DNA from: CAZEQJ01 sp964514385 | GTDB taxonomy: Bacteria > Bacteroidota > Bacteroidia > Cytophagales > Cyclobacteriaceae | Length of the DNA stretch: 64,000 nucleotides | Direction of reading: 5' to 3' | Assembly (NCBI GenBank): GCA_964514385.1 | Contig: CAZEQJ010000007.1 | Span: forward strand, 1 to 64,000 | Shown here: in pieces, positions 17,631 to 25,902 of the stretch | Position numbering within the stretch: the first letter of the stretch is position 1 | Layout: each line of letters begins with the position of its first letter | The notes under the pieces: model-generated | What the model saw: the letters and a program-made list of their open reading frames with translations, nothing else | The model's database searches: none | Told to the model about the DNA's origin: nothing | Translations under genes and position numbers: made by a program

Positions 17631-18879
17631 TAATAGCTGCGTAGATCAGCCGTCGAAAATTGGCTGCTGTCGGGTCAGGTCCCGAATTCTGGGTTTGTTT
17701 CATGATAATACCGATGATGTTTTCTTCAGGGTCAGCAAAATACTGTGTGTTGAAATAGCCACCCCATTCAAATGTCCCGGTGCTGCCTACCCCTCCTGCC
17801 AGTTTACCGTCTTCGGTTACTATACCAAAGGCCAGGCCCTGGTGCCGGTTTTCTCCAAAAAGCTCGCCGGCATGGTTGGACAATACAAGATCTACAGTAG
17901 TACGACTTAATATACGCTGCCCATTAAATTCGCCATCGTTAAGGTACATCTGGAGGAAGTTGGCATAGTCTGTCGCAGTGGAGCTTAATCCGGCACCTCC
18001 ATTGTATAATGACCGTGCGCCTTTGATTGGATAATCCGGATCATAACTATCAGTAGCACCAAAAACAACCCAGTTGCCGTTTTCATCTTTTGTCTGCACC
18101 GGAACCAGTCGCGTATGCTTTTCCTCGGGAAGATAAAACCAGGTGTCATCCATTTCCAGTGGATCGAAAATCCGGTCACGTAAAAACTCATTAAAAGGCT
18201 GCCCGGAAATAACCTCTACGAGGTAGCCCAATACATCAAGCCCCATACCATAGGTCCACCTTTCACCAGGCTCATGATGTAGAGGAAGCTGAGCAATGCG
18301 TTTTACATTTTCTTCGATGGTGACATCTTCCGTTGTAGAGAGCTCTACTACTCCTTTTTTCTGATACATTTTCCGGAAAGGGTCGCTGTCTATCATTCCA
18401 TAGCCAATGCCCGAGGTATGGGTCAGCAGATGGCGTATGGTCACCGGCTTTGTGGCGGGTATGCCTGTGAAGCTGGAGTCAGCCTCATTAAATGACTCAA
18501 ATATATACATATCTCTAAATGCAGGTATATAAAGCGAAACAGGATCGTCCAGGCTAAAATGACCTTCTTCCCAAAGTATCATCACCGCGGTAGAGGTAAT
18601 CGCCTTGGTTTGAGAAGCAATACGAAAGATGTCATCGGTTTTGAATTCGCTGCTATCTGCCACGTGCGACATACCAAAGGCCTTATGATACAGTGTTGTT
18701 CCGTTCCGGCTTACCAGCACAACGGCTCCGGGGATGTAATTACTGTCAATGGCGGCCTCTATCATCCGGTCAATGCGGTTCAACCTTTCTTCAGACATGC
18801 CCTCCTGGCTGTCGGTGATGCTGGTCTCACACTGTGTAAACAGGAAAACAAATACCAGCAGGGATAAAAAGTTTTTCAT
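17623..18879 (-). CDS. Serine hydrolase, class C beta-lactamase family, lipoprotein
   Basis: Start set at ATG 18879, because it gives a lipoprotein signal (MKNFLSLLVFVFLFTQC). The frame extends ten codons further upstream, which would bury the signal. The beta-lactamase/transpeptidase-like fold is shown by the SxxK motif in 'RIASQTKAITST', the Tyr motif region 'WTYGMGLDVLGYL' and 'NGGAGLSSTATDYANF'. Such proteins are D-aminopeptidases, esterases or peptidoglycan-modifying enzymes, not necessarily antibiotic resistance enzymes. First gene of the operon with the one-TM and patatin proteins. Confidence 0.88.
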   Translation of the reverse strand: MKNFLSLLVFVFLFTQCETSITDSQEGMSEERLNRIDRMIEAAIDSNYIPGAVVLVSRNGTTLYHKAFGMSHVADSSEFKTDDIFRIASQTKAITSTAVMILWEEGHFSLDDPVSLYIPAFRDMYIFESFNEADSSFTGIPATKPVTIRHLLTHTSGIGYGMIDSDPFRKMYQKKGVVELSTTEDVTIEENVKRIAQLPLHHEPGERWTYGMGLDVLGYLVEVISGQPFNEFLRDRIFDPLEMDDTWFYLPEEKHTRLVPVQTKDENGNWVVFGATDSYDPDYPIKGARSLYNGGAGLSSTATDYANFLQMYLNDGEFNGQRILSRTTVDLVLSNHAGELFGENRHQGLAFGIVTEDGKLAGGVGSTGTFEWGGYFNTQYFADPEENIIGIIMKQTQNSGPDPTAANFRRLIYAAIND

Positions 18880-18946
18880 GGCGTTATGTTTTGCCATGAA
18901 TATAAACAATGTATACCAGATAAGATAGGGGGATGAAAAAATGAAG

Positions 18947-18971
18947 AACCGGGAGCTGGCTGCTCCCGGTT
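18947..18971 (-). terminator. Hairpin terminator after the TPR gene
   Basis: A 10-bp perfect stem AACCGGGAGC / GCTCCCGGTT with a 5-base loop, 8 bases after the TPR gene stop on the - strand. The T-run is interrupted (TTCTTCATTTTTTC), so termination may be partial. Confidence 0.65.
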
Positions 18972-18978
18972 TATGTAC

Positions 18979-19659
18979 TTATAAAACGGCAAGCGTACTT
19001 TTGGCCCAGTAATGAGAGGGTTCAATCTCAAGTAACCGCTTGAGGGTATCACGGGCCTCTTCCTTCTGACCAGCTGATTGATGGGCCAGAGCCAGTGTCA
19101 TATAGGCATCGAGATATAGCCAGTGGTCAGACAAACCAGATTCTTCAAATCTGGTAATGGCCTTTTCCAATGTTTCAATGGCCTTTTCAGCGTTACCACC
19201 ATAGGTATCGGGTGTATAGTGTAGCCATCCGCCGTACAACTTCAATACAATAGGGGACTCCGGGTCAAGGGTCATTGCTTTTTGAATAAGATTACTGCTT
19301 TTCCCTCCTACAAACATTCCCAGAAATGGTTTATATGCTATTTTAAGTCCGTATATCGAGGATCTGATCGCCATGGCCTCAGTTTTATGATCGGGGTCCT
19401 CCTGAAGCTGGCTTAAAATTTTCAGGGTTTTATCTGCATAACGGTCAAATGTTTCCCTGTCTTTTGTGGCCATGGTGCTGTTCAGCAACCCATAATATGC
19501 CATTGCAGTTTCCATACTGGCTTCACCATGCACGGCCGTAGCAGACTGTGCAACCTTTTTCCAGATGTCGAGATCAGCAGCCAGGTAGGCCTGAACTGAA
19601 GAGCGTTGAGCAAATGCTCCGGATACTAATAGAACGAAAACAATAAATAGAATTTTCAT
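18979..19659 (-). CDS. Exported TPR-type protein
   Basis: A 226-residue protein with a signal peptide (MKILFIVFVLLVSGAFAQ). The mature part is all-helical. A tetratricopeptide-like pair near the C-terminus ('LYLDAYMTLALAHQSAGQKE' and 'ARDTLKRLLEIEPSHYWAKS') supports a periplasmic protein-protein interaction role. It is 43 bases downstream of the winged-helix regulator on the same strand and probably co-transcribed with it and the membrane protein. No enzymatic motif seen. Confidence 0.75.
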   Translation of the reverse strand: MKILFIVFVLLVSGAFAQRSSVQAYLAADLDIWKKVAQSATAVHGEASMETAMAYYGLLNSTMATKDRETFDRYADKTLKILSQLQEDPDHKTEAMAIRSSIYGLKIAYKPFLGMFVGGKSSNLIQKAMTLDPESPIVLKLYGGWLHYTPDTYGGNAEKAIETLEKAITRFEESGLSDHWLYLDAYMTLALAHQSAGQKEEARDTLKRLLEIEPSHYWAKSTLAVL

Positions 19660-19702
19660 GATATAAAATGGTTTATAATATAAACTAAATGAATAAAAAA
19701 AA

Positions 19703-19999
19703 TTACGAGATATAGCCTTTCAGGGCTTGAACATATTTTTCAAATGCTGCAATGCCCGTTTTGGTAATGCTGCAGGTGGTAACTGGTTTTTTGCCTTTAA
19801 ATGTTTTAATGACACTTATGTACCCAGCCTGTGCAAGTTTGTCCAGTTGCACACTCAGGTTACCCGCTGTTGCACCTGTTTTTTCTTTCAGGTACAGAAA
19901 TTCAGCAGATTCAACCCCGATGAGTATTGACATCACGGACAGGCGCAGCTGTGAGTGCAGCAAAGGGTCTAAAGGTTTAAAATCACTCACTTTTTTCAA
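19703..19999 (-). CDS. Winged-helix transcriptional regulator
   Basis: A 98-residue single-domain regulator. 'LHSQLRLSVMSILIG', then 'YLKEKTGATAGNLSVQLDKLAQAGYISV' is a helix-turn-helix with recognition helix, followed by a beta wing ('KTFKGKKPVTTCSIT'). It resembles the MarR/ArsR-like HTH_34 group. It overlaps the upstream membrane protein gene by 17 bases, a common Bacteroidota pairing in which the regulator controls its own small operon. Ligand unknown. Confidence 0.83.
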   Translation of the reverse strand: MKKVSDFKPLDPLLHSQLRLSVMSILIGVESAEFLYLKEKTGATAGNLSVQLDKLAQAGYISVIKTFKGKKPVTTCSITKTGIAAFEKYVQALKGYIS

Positions 20000-20561
20000 A
20001 TTTTCTTAACATATACCCGGGTATCAGATATCCCACGATCACACTTATACCGGCAATCAGATACTGATCGAGGCCACCCATGATAAAACCAATGATGGCA
20101 CCGGCAAATAACAAACCTGAGCCTATAATCAGTGGTCTGAACCGTATCATAAATCCACTCTGCAATGTACCGATGGCAGCCAGGCACAATATTACGGGAT
20201 TATGGTTGTATTCCAGTACCGGCATGAATGCGATCAGTATGAAAATGGTAACAGAGATACCTATCCAGATACTGTAGTAGGACCGGTCAAGGTGGGTAGT
20301 TATGAGAGCTTCTCTCTTACTCCGCACACTGTAAACGATGGTTGCTATAAATGCGGGTATAGTCAGTAACCACATAATATAGGGAGCGTGGTACCAATCA
20401 AAATAATCGATAAGGTAATGCCCGATATTGGCTATGGCAATGACCCATCCCCACAGCAGGAAATAAAAACTTCCGCCTTTGGACAGGTTTTGTTTGGTCT
20501 GTTGGATCATCTCTCCAATCAGCGCCAGACTTTGTTCGTTTGTAAGTTTCTGGGATTCCAT
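19983..20561 (-). CDS. Multi-pass membrane protein paired with the regulator
   Basis: A 192-residue protein. The N-terminal 30 residues are soluble and helical ('NEQSLALIGEMIQQTKQNLS'), then about five transmembrane helices follow (near residues 31-50, 60-78, 96-114, 118-137, 140-180). It ends in a charged tail 'GYMLRKFEKSE'. I do not recognise a named family. The overlap with the downstream winged-helix gene suggests a functional link such as membrane-controlled regulation; this is inference. Confidence 0.7.
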   Translation of the reverse strand: MESQKLTNEQSLALIGEMIQQTKQNLSKGGSFYFLLWGWVIAIANIGHYLIDYFDWYHAPYIMWLLTIPAFIATIVYSVRSKREALITTHLDRSYYSIWIGISVTIFILIAFMPVLEYNHNPVILCLAAIGTLQSGFMIRFRPLIIGSGLLFAGAIIGFIMGGLDQYLIAGISVIVGYLIPGYMLRKFEKSE

Positions 20562-20651
20562 ATGAGTAATTTTTTGCTAATATAAAGTAGTTTACGATAT
20601 AAACCAAAAATTTGTTTCATTTCACCTCACACCTGCAGGGTCAGTCAAACA

Positions 20652-21695
20652 TCAGAACCGGATAGAAGCTATTTTTTCGGGTTCAAGGATATGAATGGTG
20701 CTGCCTTCGATGGATATAAAACCGTCCTTTTTGAATTCTGACAGCATACGGATAACCGACTCCGTAGCAGTACCTACCATACTGGCCAGATCGGCCCTCG
20801 ATACTTCGATTTTGACAGACCCACCAGCGCTTTTATAAGTTTCGTAGAGCTTCATCAGCGCATCTGCTGTACGCTTTCTTACGGTATCATAGGCCATCTC
20901 GATCAACTCATTTTCTTTCTCAATCAGGTTTTTCGAGAGTAGTTTGATGAACTGGGCAGATACTTCATGATTTTTAAACAGCAGTTCCTGAAATTCCTGA
21001 CGGCCAAGAAGGATAAGTTCAGTTTCTTCCATAGCCTGAGCACTTTCAGTACGCTCTATATCCTGAATAAGCGCATTTTCACCCACAAAATCACCTTCTC
21101 TCAGGATGTCCAGTATCAGTTCTTTGCCATCTTCATTTACCTGATATATTTTCACTTTTCCCTGCTTGATTTTGTAAGCATATGAGGCATAATCACCCTG
21201 ACGATAGATTATATCCTTCTTTTTAAAGGTTCTGCTTTTGCTGTTGACCTCGATTTCTTCAAGCCCCTGGTAGCTTTGAGCCTGCTTTACAAATTGCTCG
21301 ATTTCTTCCTGCTTCGATAATTTCTGGAATTTATCTAGTCTGCGTTCGATAGCACCAAGCAACTCCATTTCCTTATAGGGTTTTGTGATGTAGTCATCAG
21401 CACCGAGGTTCATGCCTTTTCTGAAATCTGACTTCTCGGCCTTGGCGGTAAGGAAAATAAATGGAATGGAGGCGGTATCCGGATTTTTTCCCAGCAGATA
21501 GAGCACCTCATAGCCGTCCATTTCAGGCATCATGACATCACAAAGTATCAGGTCTGGCTTGTGATCCAGTGCTATTTTTACTCCTTTTTTGCCGTTTTCT
21601 GCTTCAAGCGTTTCATAGTTGGATAATTCCAAAAGCTCGGAAATATTCTCTCTTACATCCTCCTGGTCTTCTATAATGAGTATTTTCTTTTTCAT
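20652..21695 (-). CDS. Response regulator fused to a Crp/Fnr-family transcription factor
   Basis: A 347-residue three-domain protein. Residues 1-120 form a receiver domain with phospho-acceptor D53 in 'LILCDVMMPEMDG', acidic pair E9/D10 and Lys in 'FLTAKAEKSD'. Residues about 155-270 form a cyclic-nucleotide-binding-like barrel ('YRQGDYASYAYKIKQGKVKI', 'EGDFVGENALI'). Residues about 275-345 hold a Crp-type helix-turn-helix ('VSRADLASMVGTATESVIRM'). So phosphorylation by the adjacent kinase would control a Crp/Fnr-type DNA binder. No N-terminal Cys cluster for an Fe-S sensor is seen. It lies 17 bases downstream of the kinase gene. A matching palindrome lies upstream of the kinase and uspA genes. 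Confidence 0.93.
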   Translation of the reverse strand: MKKKILIIEDQEDVRENISELLELSNYETLEAENGKKGVKIALDHKPDLILCDVMMPEMDGYEVLYLLGKNPDTASIPFIFLTAKAEKSDFRKGMNLGADDYITKPYKEMELLGAIERRLDKFQKLSKQEEIEQFVKQAQSYQGLEEIEVNSKSRTFKKKDIIYRQGDYASYAYKIKQGKVKIYQVNEDGKELILDILREGDFVGENALIQDIERTESAQAMEETELILLGRQEFQELLFKNHEVSAQFIKLLSKNLIEKENELIEMAYDTVRKRTADALMKLYETYKSAGGSVKIEVSRADLASMVGTATESVIRMLSEFKKDGFISIEGSTIHILEPEKIASIRF

Positions 21696-21712
21696 GATTG
21701 GTGTTTATATAG

Positions 21713-23020
21713 CTATGTGATCTTTTGAATGGGAAATTTAATAATAAAGTTACTTCCTTTACCTTCTTCACTGGTAAAATCAATCGTGCCTTGAAGCAGA
21801 TCCATGTAGCGGCGTGAAATATTCAGCCCCAGTCCGGTGCCCTGGATATTGGTAGCATTAGCTGCCCGGTGAAAGCGGTCAAACATATTTTTCTGATCCG
21901 ACTCCGGTATACCAATGCCTTCATCACGTACATTTATTTCGAGCGCCTTTTCGTGATCAATAACAGATAGCCAGATATTTTTCCCTTCATTCGAGTATTT
22001 GATGGCGTTGGAAAGGAGATTAAGCAACACATTTTTTATGATATGCGGATCTGATTTGATCATGCCCAACTCGGGCACTTCTTTGATGAACTGCTGATTT
22101 TTTTTGAGCAATAAATCTACAGTTTCATAAATCTCCTCCATCAATGACTCAAAGCTAAAACTTGTTGTGTTAATTTTTGTAACACCACTATCCAGTTTTT
22201 CCAGCGAAAGAAAATCATTCAGAATATTGATCATATTCTGTACCGAGTTGCGTATTCTTCCGATATGTTTATTCCTTTTTTCCTGTTGTTCCGCATCTGT
22301 ATACCGGCTGATCAGGTCTACGGATGACATAATAGTGGTAAGTGGGGTGCGAAATTCGTGACTTGCCATGGAGATGAACCTGGACTTCATCATATTCAGC
22401 TCTTTCTCGGCCTCCAGCGATTTGAGAATATCTTTTTCGGCTTTTTTTACATCTTTCAGCGTATCCTGTAAAGCTTTTTCTGCCAGCTTTCGCTCTCTGA
22501 TCTGACTTTTCAGCCCAAGATTGAGGTGTTCCAGCTCTTTGGTACGCTCCTTTACTTTTTGTTCAAGCTGGCTGGCATATGACTTTAATTCTTCCTGATT
22601 TTTATGGATTATGGCTTCCTGCTCCTTACGTTTGGAAATATCCATTACAAAGGCCACAATCAACGTTTTATTATTATGTTTTACATGGCTCAGGCTGGCC
22701 TCAACCGGAAAGGTGCTTCCGTCTTTTTTGAGGCCTTCGAGGTCAATACCAGTACCCATCGGTCTGGATACAGGCTTTTCGTAGTACCTATTCCGTAATT
22801 CCACATGCTTTTTTCTGTATTTATTAGGAATAAGTATTTCAATTGGCTGACCCTTGAGTTCTTTTGAAGAATAGCCAAAAAGGGTTTGTGCCTTTTTATT
22901 GGATAATAATATGAGTCCCTTGTCATCCACTATGAATATGGCCTCCACAGCAGAAAAAAAGAATTCCTGTAGCAGACTCAATCCCTGGTCAGACATTATA
23001 TAATCTTTTGATACATCCAT
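21713..23020 (-). CDS. PAS-domain sensor histidine kinase
   Basis: A 435-residue soluble kinase. The PAS domain (about 12-125: 'AVEAIFIVDDKGLILLSN', 'GYSSKELKGQPIEILIP', PAC 'FVMDISKRKEQ') is followed by a long coiled coil (130-210). HisKA has phospho-acceptor H221 in 'SMASHEFRTPLTTI', and the HATPase has N box 'LLNLLSNAIKYSNEG', 'VRDEGIGIPESD' and 'GTGLGLNISRR'. No membrane segment, so it senses an internal signal; cofactor of the PAS domain unknown. It forms a two-gene operon with the response regulator-Crp fusion. A later ATG (residue 9) is an alternative start. Confidence 0.93.
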   Translation of the reverse strand: MDVSKDYIMSDQGLSLLQEFFFSAVEAIFIVDDKGLILLSNKKAQTLFGYSSKELKGQPIEILIPNKYRKKHVELRNRYYEKPVSRPMGTGIDLEGLKKDGSTFPVEASLSHVKHNNKTLIVAFVMDISKRKEQEAIIHKNQEELKSYASQLEQKVKERTKELEHLNLGLKSQIRERKLAEKALQDTLKDVKKAEKDILKSLEAEKELNMMKSRFISMASHEFRTPLTTIMSSVDLISRYTDAEQQEKRNKHIGRIRNSVQNMINILNDFLSLEKLDSGVTKINTTSFSFESLMEEIYETVDLLLKKNQQFIKEVPELGMIKSDPHIIKNVLLNLLSNAIKYSNEGKNIWLSVIDHEKALEINVRDEGIGIPESDQKNMFDRFHRAANATNIQGTGLGLNISRRYMDLLQGTIDFTSEEGKGSNFIIKFPIQKIT

Positions 23021-23112
23021 GTAGTCATTGGTTATTTTACATTAATCCGTCTGTCAATACCGGAACCTCCTGATAAATTGGATTACCCGAATATGATTTT
23101 TTTCATTAATAA

Positions 23113-23130
23113 AGTTGACACGAGTCAACT
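23113..23130. promoter_or_regulatory. FNR/FixK-like palindrome between kinase and uspA genes
   Basis: A perfect 7-bp inverted repeat with a 4-base spacer, AGTTGAC-ACGA-GTCAACT, which contains TTGA-N6-TCAA, the half-site spacing of FNR/FixK/Crp-type operators. A -7-like box TATTTTCG at 23151-23158 puts the centre about 43 bases before the expected uspA start site, a class II activator position. The neighbouring regulator has a Crp-type HTH, so it is the natural candidate. Binding is inferred. Confidence 0.6.
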
Positions 23131-23178
23131 ACCTTCCAAAAACAGTTAAATATTTTCGCAGCTTAAGGATAATCAAAA

Positions 23179-23643
23179 ATGCGAGCATTTAAAAGGATTC
23201 TAATTCCTACCGACTTCTCTCCGGCAGCCTGGCAGGCTATCCAATATGGGTTATCTACCTGTCTTAAAGAAGTATCGGAGATTGTGCTGCTGCATATTTT
23301 TCCCTCCAACGCCAAATATAGCACCAAAAGAAATCTTCCTGAACCTGAAGACATGCAAAATATGGCTGAAATAGAAAAAGAAATGGATCAGCTTTGTGAA
23401 AGTCTTGCGTCAGACTCTGATATTACCTTTACCCCAAAGGTAGTACGGGGGAATGTCAACCAGGAAATACTGTCTATCATTAATGACGGTCAGTTTGATC
23501 TGGTGGTAATGGGTGTGAATAGTAACGGTCAGAATAATGAGATCGGTTCACATGTCTCGCAGGTGATTCAGCAGTCCAACCTCCCCGTACTGGTAGTACC
23601 TAATACCAAAGCAGCCCAGCTGGTAAGCAAAAAATCCGCCTGA
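23179..23643 (+). CDS. Universal stress protein, UspA family
   Basis: A 154-residue single Usp domain. It begins 'MRAFKRILIPTDFSPAAWQA' and ends with the nucleotide-binding motif 'VVMGVNSNG' (GxxG-type) and 'SHVSQVIQQSNLPVLVVP'. Usp proteins bind ATP or AMP and act under starvation, redox or energy stress. Divergent from the kinase/Crp-like regulator operon and likely under its control through the palindrome at 23113-23130. Confidence 0.92.
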   Translation: MRAFKRILIPTDFSPAAWQAIQYGLSTCLKEVSEIVLLHIFPSNAKYSTKRNLPEPEDMQNMAEIEKEMDQLCESLASDSDITFTPKVVRGNVNQEILSIINDGQFDLVVMGVNSNGQNNEIGSHVSQVIQQSNLPVLVVPNTKAAQLVSKKSA

Positions 23644-23812
23644 AGCTTTTACCGGCAATACCTCTTCTGTATATATTCTCAATTCAGTTAAATTTTTTGT
23701 TAATTTCTCATTATTCGCCATTTATTTTGAAATGGAATAAAAAAATAAAATTTTTCCACCAAAGTATAGGAAATATTGCAATTCTCTTTATTTTCGCAAT
23801 CTAATATCGTGT

Positions 23813-23878
23813 ATGGATACGAAAGTAAACCGGGATTTGATCTCATATCTTCAGAGGGCAGAGGAAGATGAGGAGTAA
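23813..23878 (+). CDS. Possible 21-residue peptide
   Basis: The 314-base gap between uspA and the next gene holds no large ORF. It contains ATG 23813 followed by 20 codons (MDTKVNRDLISYLQRAEEDE plus E) and TAA. TATTTTCGCA at 23789-23798, identical to the decamer upstream of uspA, precedes it at a suitable distance. The peptide is charged and helical and resembles nothing I know. It may be a leader or chance. Confidence 0.25.
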   Translation: MDTKVNRDLISYLQRAEEDEE

Positions 23879-23957
23879 GCCTATCTATCATGGCTTACAT
23901 TGATCACAAGATCCCTTCTTTTACAACCAACAGCTACTTTTTTGTCGGATAAGGAAT

Positions 23958-24461
23958 ATGGATAGTACATATAAAGGAAATTCATGTAATAGCTGTATGG
24001 CTTCCAGAAAGGAAGCTGTCACCGGTAGTACCTCATTTCTGGGGTTATTGCTCATTATTATTTTACCGAACTGCCCGGTTTGTATAATGGCGTATTCTAC
24101 GGCTATCTCCATGTGTGGGGGGCCGGATATGTATCTTTCATCTAACAACTGGGTGTCCTACTTGCCACTATTCTTCTCATTGTTGATTATGGCACTCATC
24201 TTAATGAAAAATAAAGGGCTTAAGACATACGTTGCAGTGGGTCTTGCATTCGTAGGATTTCTATTCATTCTGGGCAGTCATCAGCTTATCATACCATCCG
24301 ACTTTTATTACGTGGGAACCTGTGTTTTATTTATCGCTATATGGCTGAATGGTAGTTTATTTTCCGCCATAAACTTGATTAAAACAAGCTTTTTAGCTAA
24401 ATCACAGATAGAAAACCTGACGAAAAAGCCCGACCCCAAACATCGTGTTTATCAAAAATGA
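23958..24461 (+). CDS. Cysteine-rich four-TM membrane protein upstream of the CO dehydrogenase genes
   Basis: A 167-residue protein. The hydrophilic N-terminus has CNSC ('KGNSCNSCMASRKE'). The first membrane helix contains CPVC ('IIILPNCPVCIMAYSTAISMCG') and three more helices follow (about 66-85, 90-108, 115-138). The basic tail ends 'KPDPKHRVYQK'. The paired cysteines in and before the first helix recall MerC/MerT-like metal-handling membrane proteins, but I cannot assign a family with confidence. It ends 39 bases before coxM on the same strand with no terminator between, so it may belong to the cox operon. Confidence 0.7.
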   Translation: MDSTYKGNSCNSCMASRKEAVTGSTSFLGLLLIIILPNCPVCIMAYSTAISMCGGPDMYLSSNNWVSYLPLFFSLLIMALILMKNKGLKTYVAVGLAFVGFLFILGSHQLIIPSDFYYVGTCVLFIAIWLNGSLFSAINLIKTSFLAKSQIENLTKKPDPKHRVYQK

Positions 24462-24500
24462 ATTACTTAATCTTAAACATAAATTTAATTTGAACGCAAT

Positions 24501-25370
24501 ATGATACCTGCATCATTTGATTATTCAGCGCCTGCTTCAATTGACGAGGCCCTGAAACTGTTAAGCGAGCTTGGTGATGAAGCCAAGATACTCGCAGGAG
24601 GTCATAGCCTGATACCTATGATGAAACTCCGTTTTGCCGAGCCGGAACATTTGGTTGATCTCGGTAAAATACCAGGATTGTCCTATGCCAAAATCGAAGG
24701 CGGCACCCTCAGGATTGGTGCAATGACCCGGGAAGTGGAAGTTGAGGATGACCCTGAAGTTGAAAAATTATTTCCCATCTTCAAAGACGCTGCCAAACTG
24801 ATAGCTGACCCTCAGGTGAGAAACTTTGGTACTGTAGGCGGAAACATCGCCCATGGTGATGCAGCCAATGATCAGCCCGCTGTAATGATTGCGCTTAATG
24901 CAGAAGTGGAAATCACTAGTCTCGAAGGGAAAAGAAGTGTTCCCATAGATGAGTTCTTCTATGGATTTTATGCAACAGCTGTACAGGAAGGCGAAATTCT
25001 GACAGAAATACGGATACCTGTACCTGAAGGTAAATTTGGCAATGCATATCATAAGCTTGAGCGTAAAGTGGGTGATTATGCTACCGGAGGCGTCGCAGTA
25101 CAAATTGTATTGGACGATAGCGGCAAATGTACTGCAGCGGGCATTGGACTTACAAACGTAAACCCTACACCCCTTCGTGCCAGCCGCTCTGAGGAAGCTC
25201 TTGTAGGTACCATGGTGGATGAAGCAGCGATAGAACAAGCTGCTCAGTTTGCTTCCGAAGACTGCAACCCATCTTCTGATCTTCGGGGTGATGAAGATTA
25301 CAAAAGACGCGTAATAAAAACTTTAACAAAACGAATGATCATCAAAGCGCTTGAAAGAGCCAAAAGTTAA
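24501..25370 (+). CDS. coxM: Aerobic CO dehydrogenase, medium (FAD) subunit
   Basis: A 289-residue flavoprotein of the xanthine dehydrogenase family. FAD motifs are 'AGGHSLIPMM' (residues 32-41) and 'TVGGNIAHGDAAND', both characteristic of CoxM. A C-terminal CO dehydrogenase flavoprotein domain follows ('YATGGVAVQIVLDD'). It passes electrons from the Fe-S subunit to the quinone pool. It is the first gene of the M-S-L order found in form I clusters. 11 bases separate it from coxS. Confidence 0.94.
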   Translation: MIPASFDYSAPASIDEALKLLSELGDEAKILAGGHSLIPMMKLRFAEPEHLVDLGKIPGLSYAKIEGGTLRIGAMTREVEVEDDPEVEKLFPIFKDAAKLIADPQVRNFGTVGGNIAHGDAANDQPAVMIALNAEVEITSLEGKRSVPIDEFFYGFYATAVQEGEILTEIRIPVPEGKFGNAYHKLERKVGDYATGGVAVQIVLDDSGKCTAAGIGLTNVNPTPLRASRSEEALVGTMVDEAAIEQAAQFASEDCNPSSDLRGDEDYKRRVIKTLTKRMIIKALERAKS

Positions 25371-25381
25371 AAAGAATAATC

Positions 25382-25885
25382 ATGAAAGAAATAACAGTAA
25401 GTATTAACGGAGAGAAATACACCCGTGAAGTTGAGCCCAGAACATTACTGGTTCACTTTATCAGGGAAAATATCGGCTTGACAGGGACACACATTGGCTG
25501 CGATACATCCAGCTGTGGCGCCTGTACCATATTGATTGATGGCAAATCAGCAAAATCATGTACCATTCTGGCGGTGCAGGCTGATGGTAGAGAGATCACA
25601 ACGGTCGAAGGCCTTGCTACTGCAGACGGACCACATCCTTTGCAGGAAGGGTTTAAAGAAAATCATGGTCTGCATTGCGGATTCTGTACTCCTGGTATGA
25701 TGATGCGGGCAGTAGAATTATTGGAAAAGAACCCACGACCTACTGAGGAAGAAATTCGCTGGGGTATTTCCGGAAACCTATGCCGTTGTACCGGCTATAA
25801 TAATATCGTGAAAGCTGTAAAATACGCTGCCGCGAAGATCAATGGTGATGAGTTACCATCGACCGAACCTGAATTTGTTGAATAA
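25382..25885 (+). CDS. coxS: Aerobic CO dehydrogenase, small (2Fe-2S) subunit
   Basis: A 167-residue protein with two 2Fe-2S clusters. The plant-type ferredoxin ligands are C40, C45, C48 and C60 ('GCDTSSCGACTI'); the second cluster has C99, C102, C134 and C136 ('HCGFCTPGMM', 'NLCRCTGYNN'). It relays electrons from the molybdenum centre of CoxL to FAD of CoxM. Normal length for the family. Confidence 0.96.
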   Translation: MKEITVSINGEKYTREVEPRTLLVHFIRENIGLTGTHIGCDTSSCGACTILIDGKSAKSCTILAVQADGREITTVEGLATADGPHPLQEGFKENHGLHCGFCTPGMMMRAVELLEKNPRPTEEEIRWGISGNLCRCTGYNNIVKAVKYAAAKINGDELPSTEPEFVE

Positions 25886-25902
25886 CCTTAATCTGAAAAA
25901 AA

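Noticed and set aside
24768..25238. Long - strand open frame antisense to coxM
   Set aside because: Codon pattern is a shadow of coxM, with no family features or promoter.
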